NCBI GenBank assembly: GCA_963855995.1
Contig: OY979721.1
Coordinates: 16,719,893-16,783,892, forward strand
Direction of reading: 5' to 3'
Source: Muricea muricata
Taxonomy: Eukaryota; Cnidaria; Anthozoa; Malacalcyonacea; Plexauridae
DNA: 64,000 bases
Shown: in pieces, positions 25,201 to 36,245 of the stretch
Layout of the letters: every line of letters starts with the position of its first letter
How positions within the stretch are numbered: position 1 is the stretch's first letter
The notes under the pieces: generated by a model
What the model saw: the letters and a program-made list of their open reading frames with translations, nothing else
Told to the model about the DNA's origin: nothing
The model's database searches: none
Translations under genes and position numbers: made by a program

Positions 25201-28200
25201 GGCGTCCTATTGCTAGTAATTTGCTATACTAAAACGCCTGCAAACGTGCTGAACTATACGATCTTCCATCCATTTTACCGTTACTCGTCTGGTCAACTTT
25301 CCCTTGCGTCTGGTGATTTTTAAAACCATCCGCTTGTTGCCCCGGCCAAGCAGAACATATAAGCAACACCTAGGTATACCGTGGTCAACAGCAGCAAGTT
25401 AGACTGAAAATATTGCTTGCTCTGAGTCGGTGCTGATGTCTACTTTCGGGCATAATTTCGTCTGAACACAGTCGTCATTTTATTGTATTTCATTCCAGCT
25501 TGTAGTGTGTCAAGTAAAGAGACCGTACTCGATTGTAGTTTTGCTAAAGACATGTGTACATGGTCCTCTGCTCCTTCGTCAACTTGGTTTCGTGTCAACG
25601 ATGCAATGGCAAGCTCGTTCCAGAACTTTGGCTGGAATCTTCCTTCGGATTTTTACCATGTATTTGTAATATCCAACAGTTCCAATAATCCAGGTATACA
25701 ATGAGATTATAGTTAATATAGAAGTGTTTGCCTTCAGTGAAATATCTCGGTCTAATGTTGCCAGTGTTGGCTCACAAAAACATAGGATCTTTTTCTGTGT
25801 TGGCAGAATTATGTTTACATTGAAGAACATACACTACATCCCTAATATCTCTCCCAAGGTGACTATTATTTTGTGTATATTTCAGTACGATTGGCCAGCC
25901 CAAAATTTCCTCCAAGACAGTCGTGTGTATTGACATTTTCATACAAGATGTTTGGAAAACCACCAGCAATTCTTTCTGTTTTTGTGTCAGAAGAAGACGG
26001 CAAAGCTAAGCCCAGTGGTTAGTATTGGTAAAGTTTGAACAAAGTTTAAACGTTGTTGAGCGTCGGTGGGACTCTTTTTTTGGCTTAGAAGTTACTTGTG
26101 CAAGAACACATTGGTTAGACAAAACTGCGACAGGGTATTGATATATTAGTACCCGCACTAAACACCTTTATTTCATAACGACACTTCTCTTTTGATCAGG
26201 TTGGGCAATGCGGGATGATCAGGGAGGTTTGTACTGGCGTCAAGGATTTGTCAAATTATCACAATTTCCTAAACTTGCTCAAATCATCTTCGAGTTTACA
26301 TTGGATGCTCAACCTGAGCCTAACTTCCCAAAATCTCATGGTAATGTCAGTATTGATGACATCAAATTGGTATGTGAGAGAATGTCGAGAACGTCAGTTG
26401 ATACAGATGTATGTAAACAACGTAAAATCCCATCTGCTGGTTGTCTACATCTTGCAACACAGCCAACTGTTAAAGGTTTGTAGCACTCGAACTTCTTTTG
26501 AAGAAAGCATATTTTTGCTTTACAATTCTTGTGTGATTCTCAGGTCCAGCGTACGGTCTAATCACAGCCATGAACAACCAAGTGCAAGTGATGGCAAATG
26601 GACACCAGTCGAACTTGATCGCCAGTTACGACTTTCTGGTACATCTTAGCGGTGAATACTCCATCTGGATACTGGCGTATGGTACGAGTAGAGAGGATAA
26701 TGGCGTCCAGTTTAGGATTGATAACGAAGATGATATTCTTTGGGAAACCACGCACATTGCGAGTGGAGGACCCATGTGGCAACAATATATGATGGAGGTA
26801 AGCATGTGCCATTTTGAATAAGAAATTTCACTATTGCCGAGAAAGATCTCTCCAACATGAGGTTATTTTTAATAGAGTTTATATGAGCTATGAGTACTTG
26901 TATGAGTATGTAGTACTCTGCAAAACCTGTCTGGTTTGTTGCTATATTACCTCAGAAAGATCTCGTCCGAGATGGTTGTGTGTAGAGAGTATTCTAGAAA
27001 AAGGATTCGCCACTTACCTATACGAACAGCAGTTGTGATTGGCTGATCAAGACAATAATAAAACTATAGAAATTCTGAAGAACGAATCATAAACACTGAT
27101 CACAGAAAGGCGATGACAAAGCGAGTTCTTTTTATAGGTGCGTCTTTACTCACAAAAGCTATCGTGGTTTGTCTCTAACCTGAAAAAGATCATTAAGAGG
27201 ATTGTGAATAATAATGGGTAGACTATAGGTGTAGGGTGAATATGATTTATGTAATTTTTCATTGCAGACATTCACTCTGAAAGCAGGTGTGCACACGGTA
27301 CATTTGTTTCAATTTGAGAACAACTTCAAATACAGTCACTTGATGCTTACACCAAAAAAGTTACTGACATGGGTTCCACTTGGAATGCAAAGTCGTCATA
27401 TTCCTGACTCCGCTCTCACTGCGTTCCCAACATCCAGTCTGCCGGATCCTAAGTACGGTCGCTTGAATGGATATGGTAGGTGATATTAGTACACTTTGGT
27501 ATATCGGTGTATCCTACGGTCTACCTGTCTAATAGTGTAATGTCAGTTTTCTTTGATACCTGAAGTACATGTACTGTTTACAGATGCTTGGTGTTCATCG
27601 GACCACAATCCTAGTTATGTTAGCTTGGAGATAGCTCTACCTCAACTTGCGCTTATTTCTCGTATTGCTGTGCAAGGCGGGCATCAAATTAAACGCAAGA
27701 CAAACAGTTACTGGGTGACTCTGTAAGTAAGATGTATTTATCTCACGTTACAAACCAAGTCAAGTTAAAATCTTTATTTGTCTGATGAACTAGTGGAGTA
27801 GATGACTCCACGGAGGGATCAATCCTTCGTGATGCGACTTTACATGACTGACATTTAGTTTATGTCAAGTAAGAAAGATAAGCGCCACCCATGTACAATG
27901 GCCAAGTGGGTGTCAGATTGCTTAGAACAACTTATGGCATATAGCTGTGTCACTATATTTTTTAATGGTTAAATGTAACATGGTTAAATTATTTGACTCA
28001 AAGCCATAGGCTTTTCAAGAAGGCTCACGTAAATTCACGAAATTTAAAAAAAATAAGTAATTACAAGTATATGAACACAAAAAGTCATAATTCTTGCATC
28101 ATATCATTTTAAATTAACATTTCCTAATTCATGCACTTGATAGGTTTGCGATCAAAGTATCCCTGGATGGAGAACATGTGTCCTGGTACAGATTACCTAC

Positions 28201-31200
28201 TGGCAAGAAAATGTTTCATGGCAATTCAGGTATTATCATATTATTTTTTTATTTCAACAAAACAGGAATTTAGGAACAGTAGCTAATAATGTTCTAACTT
28301 TACTGGATCCCTTAATCCAATATAAACAAACTTAGTTTAAGTGTCCTTGTCCTACTAATAGAGATGCTCTTTATTGTGCATTGAAATTCAGTATAAGTAA
28401 AGTTCACAGAGTGAATGCGTTTTTTTTTTCATTTTTGTTTACCACTTAGATTCAACCGGGATCGTTGAACACGAGCTACCGGTCGCCGTATTGGCGAAAA
28501 AGATTCTCATTTTCCCACACGACTGGGAAAACTGGATTTGTATGAGAGTTGAATTATATGGCGTTTATATGACGGACAGCATGTGTGCAGCCGCTGGGCT
28601 GGAAATGCCAACCATAAAAGAATGTCAAGGAGACCGGAATTGCAGTGTTAACGCCGATTGTAAACCAATAACTAGTGAAAGTATTCTTAAAACTGGTGAG
28701 TCTGACATTCACACCATGGTACAAATATTTATAATACAGGCATGTCTCTAATAGAGACATGTCTCTAATACAAACATCTCTCTCTGATACAGACATCTCT
28801 CTCTTACACAGACACCTCTCTCTAAAACAGACTCACTCTAGTACAGACATCCTCTCTCTAATACAGACACCTGGCTGATAAGTATTATTTTGTAGGTTTA
28901 CATGACAATCTGGATAGTCGTGAAGCATGCCATTGTCACGATGGTTATCATGGTGACAGCTGTCAGTATATAGGATGTAGTCCCAACCCATGCCGTCACA
29001 AAGGGAAATGCCTTCCAGGAGAAACGAACTTCACTTGTATTTGTGACACAGGGTATGTGTTGTGCATGTGTTGTGATACTAGTTTTAATACCAGTGTTTT
29101 TTGCTTGCTGTGAGCCCAAATTTTACAAACATATGCATAAGATACACAGACAAGATACATACATCTGCACACATATACAAACAAAGATCACCGTGTTTTT
29201 AAATAAGCTTAAATCATGATAATAATACATACAAAACAATACAAAGGTAATCAATTTATGTTTCTGTTAGTGATGTGATTCCAAATATATTAATAATATA
29301 TATATACTTAATGTTCCCTTGTCTTTTTTCTAAAGCTACTACGGTCCATTGTGTCAGTGGCCTTGCCCTGAAGGGAAATACGGTAAACACTGCGCGCACA
29401 CGTGCTTGTGTACTCGTCATGGTAGTTGTAACGTAGCAACGGGACATTGTTCTTGCGAGGCGGGCCACTACGGGATGCGTTGTGAGTTCTCGTGCCCCCG
29501 GGGGTATTTTGGTGTTGAGTGCAACCAGACATGTCAGTGCATAAACAGCAGGAATTGTGATCATGTGACTGGAGCGTGCAATTGTACTTCAGGTATGTTA
29601 ATTTAGTGTAATACACTCGAAGGTTTTTCCAATCCAGCCTGTCAACATTTCCTGTGTGAAGAATCCGAGGCTGTGGTTCTGATTGTTAGTATTTCTTCTT
29701 CTCACAAACGTTGGTCCAGTTCAACAATCGGCAAATCTAATTTCTATTTCTCAGGTTGGACAGGACCATTTTGTGATCAGCGATGTACCAACAATACATG
29801 GGGTGTTCATTGTAAGAAGAAATGTTCGTGTTCAGAAAGAACGCTATCGTGTAATCCTATCACTGGGGATTGTGTATGTCAACCAGGAATAACTGGAAAG
29901 TACGTGTAAATATTGTATGATCCACGGTAGTAATTCAAGCTTGCGTAGGAAATATTGTATTTTTGTACTAACCACAATTCTTGTTCATGTTACAGTACTT
30001 GTAATGTGCCATGTCCGTTTGGTACATATGGCACAGACTGCTCTGGTATTTGTCAATGTGGTGAAAATGGTAGATGTGATCAGACAGACGGTTCTTGTGA
30101 GTGTGTAAGACCAGGATGGACTGGAATATTTTGTGATCAACCATGCTCTCAAGGGTACTATGGTTCAGGTTGCAGGAATCATTGTATTTGCGCTTCCAAT
30201 GCCGAATGTACGCCTGATCAAGGTTGGTATATAGTGTTCACAATTCGTAGTTTGCATTAGATAATACATTCACTTTACTTCTTCATTCTCTTATGTTTAG
30301 GTTTGTGCCAATGTGGAAGTGGTTTCTCTGGTCGTGACTGTACTGTTTCTTGTGCATCAGGTCGCTGGGGTCCTGACTGCAGATACTTGTGCCAGTGCGA
30401 CAACAATGCAACCTGCGATAGGTGTGTACATTGAGACAGATTCTTCTGAACATAAAAGAAAACTGGTTAAAAATTCCCCTGGTTATAGATAGTTTACACT
30501 CCTTCATGCAAATCTGTTCTGCTCATACCAAAGATGACCCACAGATCATACCAAATTTCGCATCTTTTCAGCTCGTTTTGAATCGAAACACTGGTTTACA
30601 TTTATTTACGATCAAACCAGAACTGAGTCTGATATTTGGTTAGTAAACCGTATTTTACAAACAGAAATTCAAAATGTAAAGAAAGCGTTTGTGTACGTTA
30701 AGGACTGTGAGCCCTCTTTAAGATTTCCTAGTTAACTTAAACGTCGGTTCAAACGAAGCCAACATCATGCAACATCGCTGGCCCAACAATGTTGCATGAT
30801 GTTGGACGAAATTTTAAGCAAGTTTAAAATTAAGCCAACATCTTCCAACATGGTGTTCAAACGAGGCCTACATGTTGCATCCAACAGTGTTGGGTGATGT
30901 TGGACCTACATGTTTGCTTCGTTTGAACGGGCCATAACGCAGTAAATATAAACTTTGAGAGGTTAAGAAAGATCATTAGCTGTGAACAATGAGTGATGTA
31001 GTTGAGACTAACTATTTTGGTCTCTACTCTAGAGTTACAGGTGAATGTGTGTGTGAGCGTGGCTGGAATGGTCGATCTTGTGCCAGCAGATGTCCCGCTG
31101 GTACTTGGTGGACGTCATGTAACAAGACATGTGGCTGCAGTAACCACGGCTCATGTGATGCTCAAAATGGTCTATGCCAGTGTGATCGGGGATGGACTGG

Positions 31201-34200
31201 AGCCGTTTGTAATACGTCTTGCCCAACTGGTTTTTATGGCCGCGACTGTAAATACAGGTGAGACATATCTTATTGACTAAAGCCTTGTTCAAACAAAGCA
31301 TGTTGGACTTGCTTGAACTGTGTTGGACGGTGTTGGGTGATGTTACATGGTGTTGGGTGATGTACATCCAATAAGATCGACAATATTTTTGAAGAATGAA
31401 TTCATTTCTTGTAGATGTTTGTGTGTTCATGGCAGTGAATGCGATTCAATCACTGGGAAATGTCTTTGTCTACCAGGCTGGCTTGGTTTCACTTGCGCTC
31501 AGTCTTGCCCACGTGGTTACTATGGCAACAACTGTACCTCAAAATGCTCTTGTAAAAATGGCGCCGCATGTAATCACGTTTCGGGCACGTGCTTGTGTCC
31601 GTCTGGATGGACTGGGGGTGATTGTTCACAGAAATGTAGTGAAGGGTTTTTCGGTCACGGATGTTATTCGCGATGCCGATGTTACCATGGTGACAGAAGA
31701 TCATGTAACGCTGTAACTGGACAGTGTACATGTGGCCCAGGTTATATTGGTCCCAGGTAAACTGATTTAAGTTTTGTTACTTGATAGTTACTTGTGTTAC
31801 TTGGTGCTATTAGTGAGTTGGTTTTCCTAGTTTTTGATGATTTAATCTTACCTTAAATTAGAGATAGCTGGCTGTAATCAGTGACCTCAATTAAAGTGTA
31901 TTTATGTGAATGTATATTATTGCTAGATGCAGCCAAACATGTAAACCAGGTCGATATGGACAAAACTGTTTAGAGCAATGCGTGTGTGCGAATGGTGCCG
32001 AATGTCGCCCGACAGATGGCCGATGTCTGTGTGTGGCAGGATACTATGGGGATCAATGTGAACATCGGTGTCCGCCAATGACATTCGGGCTCAACTGTAG
32101 CCAAAGCTGTGTCTCTTGCATTGAAGGTCAGGTATCATCCTGTGATCACGTGACTGGCAAGTGCCTATGTTTACCTGGTTACTATGGTTACCATTGTGAA
32201 AACGAATGTCAGGAAGGGTTGTATGGTCAGGGTTGTATGTTGAAATGTAATTGTGCAAATGGTGCATCTTGTGATCACGTGACTGGCGTGTGTGAGTGCC
32301 CGGATGGCTTTACTGGAAATAAATGTGAACAGCCGTGTCCTGATGGGATGTTTGGTTCGCAGTGCTCAGGTTTGAGTCCAATATAAGCTTAGCAGAGTAA
32401 TTAAGATTATCTCGAATAACATGTTCACTCGTATTTTTTGCCAAGGATCATGAGTTCAAAATTTCGGTGAAATGTGATTTAGTCCATGTGAAAGGCAACT
32501 TTGAAAAAAGTATATTTATCTTTCGTGGGGCCTGTTGTTCAAAGCTGTTTTAGTGCTAGTAACTCTGGCTTAAGATTTCAACGCGTTCATTTCTTATAAA
32601 ACTTAAGAAAAGAAAACTCAAGTTGACAAAAAAACTATGGAATAACCGAGGTTTGTGCATTAACCGAGGTTTAATCTAATCTGCTTTTGAACAAACTGTT
32701 TCCTCTTAGTTTCCCATTTGATTTCATCTTTCGTTCTTGTCTTCAGGTGTTTGTCTTTGTGACAATGGTGGTCAGTGTCATAAAGCGAAAGGAAACTGCC
32801 GATGTCTGCCAGGATTCACAGGCACCCGGTGTATGGACCAGTGTCCCGATCACCGCTGGGGTTTAGATTGCCGGAACAAGTGCAACTGTGAGTGGAATCA
32901 GACGATGAGATGTCGGGCTGATACAGGACAATGTTTGTGCCACGCCGGGTACAGAGGCAAAACTTGTCGACAGGTATGTACAAGAGCGCAAAAGTACTTT
33001 AATTTTGGGAGTATCTTTGTATATTCATGTTGTCCTCTCTGTGAATGCGAATGTATGAATATGCTATCCCCGAATTATCAAACGCTTAGCGCTCCTTTCT
33101 TTTGTGATAGTGGATGGTAAACATCTTTCAGCACAAAGCAGGTTACACACTTTAAGATTGTTTACACTCAAGTACATTTCTTGTTTACTTTAGTTCTGTG
33201 ATGATGGAACATACGGTCAAGATTGCAAACACCCGTGTCCAGTGTGTGCTCGGCACGTGACTGGCCCGTGTTACAAGATCGACGGCCGCTGTCCATGTTC
33301 AAACGGATTTCGCGGGCAGTTGTGTGACAACGACTGCCTATTGAAAAACTTCGGGGCGAACTGCAAAAAGCGATGCACGTGTGAAACTGATCACGTGTGT
33401 CATCACGTGAACGGCGCATGCCACCCGATTAGTGTTGGGAAATTTCGAATTATCATCAAAGAGAACTTCACTAATTTCAATGACGTACATCGTCGTAAGC
33501 TATTGAAACTACGCCTAGCCACTTTAATGTCAAAATACCACGATAAGTACGAAGAACTGCGTCATGTGTCGAGACGCCAGGCTCCGTCCCAGTCCACGCG
33601 GTACTTGAATGCAACTTCGACGGCTTTACCTCAAGTAAAGAGGACGAGTGAGACGACAACGGAGCACGACTTTGTCGCGAGAATGTTAGGTGAGCTGTGC
33701 AGAACAGAAGGGGCACTCAAGTCAGAACCTCTGAAGTTTGTCTCGCCGCAAATGTGGCTTTACACATATTCATTAAACAGGTTCTGCAATTGCATGAAAA
33801 TACTGTAGTGAGACATACCACACTGTTGAGTACTGAGTCTTTACCCTTTCTAGTTTCTCTAATATTTTAGAAATTCAAGCGTTGTTTGTTTTTTATTTCA
33901 GATATTTCTGCCGACTTTTCGTCGGATGGCAATAATGTAGTCGTGGTTGATTTAGTGATGTTTGATGGTCATGTCTTGCTCAATGGCAGTATCGTGAAGG
34001 ATGTGATTTCGTCGATCGATGAAGGTGAAGTTAGCGAAATGATTGGAAATATTTATTATTCTGGCCAGCTGTACTCAGAATCAACCAAGACACAGTCTGT
34101 GTATGTCCAGCTTATCACTGGCATTGCTGGAGGTAATTAATAACGTTTGGGATTGTCTGAGATTAATTTTCTTAAATGGATAGATGTACCTTCGAGATAT

Positions 34201-35201
34201 TTGCGGTAAACATTAGTCGCTAATAAGCGACCACAAAGCACACGAAATTATAAGATTGTTTACTTCCCAAGCAGTACATGCATTATTAACTTTTCGACAA
34301 AAGGGCCTTGAAACGTCGAATTTCTGCTTGAAACATTTGCTTGCTTGAAACTAGCAACGTAACAACAACAACAACAATACAATAATGTATTTTTGCTCAT
34401 TCTGTTACATGAATATTAGGTAAAATTGATTATAAAAAGGGTATGAGCACTGACTGTCTACAACAACCATATGGGCTAAAATTTAGACTGCTAGTATATT
34501 TTAGGTCAGAAGTAACAGCATGATTATAAAAGATACGACAGAAAGACACAAAACAGACATACTAACATAAATGTGGCCTAATAGATATAAATATAAAGAA
34601 AATTAATTGTAAAATTAATACTTTTCAATCATTTTCTGCTTATTCTTTTTCTTGAACTTAACGGAAGATATTTAGTACTTTCAGCAATTGAATTCCATAT
34701 TTTGGTACCCTGGAACCTGATATTAAAAATTCCATAGTTTGTTCTAACTTTTGGAGGGAAAAACGTTTGATTTACAGAAAATCTCGTACTATATTCATGT
34801 CCACAACATACAGCTGGTTGAGCATATTTTGATTAGCAACGTGATTTTGAATATTTTTAGGTTTACTGCTTGTGATTCTTCTTACCTTCGCCATGTTGAT
34901 GTGTAGAAAACGGCGACGTCATTTGAGAAAAGAGAAAAACGAAAAGAAACGACAACGCGAGGATGAAAGAGGAGTGGAGTTGCGAACTCGTCACAATGGT
35001 TACAGACTGGCATTTGATAACCCTTATTACGATGTTCTCGCCGCAATGGCTCTAGATGATGATGTCGAGGAAGACTACATTAATCCACTGTGCGATTTAG
35101 AGAGTCTGATGAGTCTGCAAGAAAGTGATGGCACAGTAAGCAGTGCGACTGAATGCAGTATTTACAAAGGAGATAGTTTACAGTCAGTCTCGTACTGCTA
35201 A
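19279..35201 (+). CDS. Large type I receptor: beta-repeats, TSP1, MAM, F5/8C, EGFs, TM, NPxY tail (21 exons, 2039 aa)
   Basis: Exons 19279-20650, 25499-25693, 25886-26017, 26200-26475, 26544-26797, 27268-27475, 27584-27722, 28144-28229, 28450-28695, 28896-29052, 29336-29592, 29755-29899, 29996-30222, 30301-30421, 31033-31257, 31415-31756, 31927-32369, 32747-32973, 33194-33689, 33902-34132, 34861-35201; total 6120 nt. Signal peptide 1-25. Three unnamed repeats of about 120 aa (30-160, 164-285, 288-408; consensus GGI-FAY and GWGDE). TSP1-like CSSIC (420-465), MAM (465-658), jelly-roll-like module (659-790), F5/8 type C (790-960, WVT/IKVSLDG), then about 20 MEGF-type EGFs to 1763, a membrane-proximal domain, TM 1927-1943, and a tail with a basic stop-transfer, FDNPYYDV and YINPL. 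The tail suggests PTB/SH2 adaptor recruitment as in Draper/MEGF10; phagocytic or scavenger function is inferred. Most introns are phase 1, typical of shuffled extracellular exons. The join over the 4.8-kb first intron is the weakest link, but phase and a TSP1-like reading across it support it. Confidence 0.85.
20756..21039. repeat. Foldback element in receptor intron 1
   Basis: Arms of about 120 bp: TATAGAAGCAT, TCAAGTTTA, CTGATCAGTTCC and AAGTTCACAAC on the left recur inverted on the right, ending ATGCTTCTATC. The middle carries the paired sequence TTGACCAATCAGACTGC / CTAATTGGTCAA. Confidence 0.75.
21040..25498. other. Rest of receptor intron 1
   Basis: No exon supportable. Contains a two-copy tandem of about 66 bp near 22.70-22.83 kb (CTCTTTTTACAAATAGCGCG and its variant) and a degenerate tandem of about 110 bp at 23.25-23.6 kb. 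The remainder is AT-rich and unassigned. Confidence 0.5.
23255..23605. repeat. Degenerate tandem repeat, unit about 110 bp, about 3.5 copies
   Basis: Successive copies share AGGTAGTATTCTACAATAA, GTCGTGGTTTG, CAGAACTA-ATGAAAAA and CTCAAACG-GGTGGTC. A related single copy (TATCGTGGTTTGTCTCTAAC) is in a later intron at about 27.15-27.24 kb, so the unit has also spread locally. Confidence 0.7.
28742..28872. repeat. Minisatellite in receptor intron 9
   Basis: About seven degenerate units of TCTCTCTAATACAGACA. The same unit, reverse-complemented, makes up the arrays in SEC63 introns at 37.3-37.85 and 39.5-39.82 kb. Confidence 0.8.
30731..30945. mobile_element. MITE with GGTTCAAACGAAGC termini in receptor intron 14
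   Basis: The left end GGTTCAAACGAAGCCAACAT and the inverted right end (ATGTTTGCTTCGTTTGAAC) bracket GT-rich interior repeats of the form CAACA-TGTTG. A truncated relative with TTCAAACAAAGCATGTTGGA lies in the next intron at about 31.29-31.37 kb. Confidence 0.75.
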
Positions 35202-35597
35202 TCTTACATTCCAATGAATTGTAGAACAAAGATGAAAACATCTAAACCAATGAGAATCTTAATTGATGATGACGTCACTGTAATAATCTGAAATGACGTC
35301 ATGATGATATGTCATGATCATTGATGTCGTTGATATCATCATGCAGCTCTCTTGCATAACTTTCTCTGGGTTATATGAACTCATATCGTTGTATTTAAAG
35401 ATATTTTATTTGCAAACTTTGCGGCATATATAGTTGGAAATAATTGTTAACAAAAATTACTTTGTTCATTTAAAGTTTTATAGTCGTAATTAATGAGGTG
35501 TAAAATTTCAGAAAGGAGTTATAGACGTTGTGTAGGTTTCCATTGTTTTGAATATTTGATTGTACTTTTGTAGAAAATATATATAAGAATGTTGCAG

Positions 35598-35603
35598 AAT
35601 AAA
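35598..35603 (+). terminator. Poly(A) signal of the receptor gene
   Basis: AATAAA about 400 bases after the receptor stop codon, before the SEC63 promoter region; a suitable distance for its 3' UTR. Confidence 0.5.
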
Positions 35604-35899
35604 AGGATTTAAATTCAATGAACAAAACCTGTTTTTACTCCAAAGCTCGACAAGATATTGTACCGATAATTGCTGAAAATCGTCTAATTTTTCACTCGTG
35701 AAATTGAAAATCACTCGTGGCCTGTTTGACAATTTAGTCCCGCTATGCAAATATTTTCGTGTTTATTGACTGTGCAAACAATTAAAATTAAATATTTACA
35801 GTCGAAAATTATATATAAATATTATACCTAAAAATTGTATGGCGGGAGTAAGCATACTACTTTCTGCCTCTATTCAAGGCTTGGATTGAGTTATGTCAC

Positions 35900-36087
35900 C
35901 CGATCCGAACGTTGTATCCCAATAAAATTATTGTCTCCAATAAATTATTGGGATTGTTAGGGTTAGGGTCAGGGTTGAGGTGTGGGTAAGGGTTCATTTT
36001 ATATGCATGAAATGACAATTCCAGTAACTACTGGAATTATCAAACGTTGTAACCAGTAATTTTATTGGAATACAACGTTCGGATCGG
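35900..36087. mobile_element. 188-bp MITE just upstream of SEC63, with TTAGGG-like core
   Basis: TIRs of about 31 bp: CCGATCCGAACGTTGTATCC at the left and its inverted match (CAACGTTCGGATCGG) at the right. The interior has GTTAGGGTTAGGGTCAGGG and a hairpin AATTCCAGTAACTACTGGAATT. It ends about 160 bases before the SEC63 ATG, so it sits in or beside the promoter. Confidence 0.8.
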
Positions 36088-36245
36088 TTGGTTGTGTGTA
36101 GAGAAAATATTTTAATCCGTTTTCATAATCATTGATGAAAAATTAATTTAAAAGTCATTAACCTATAGAGAAAGGGACTGAGTAAGGACTGAATATTATC
36201 TCGTGCCAGTCCACGACCGTGACAAGTCAGCACAAGCATTCCAAG

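Noticed and set aside
35948..35990. Interstitial telomere
   Set aside because: Only two to three TTAGGG-like units inside a TIR-bounded MITE.
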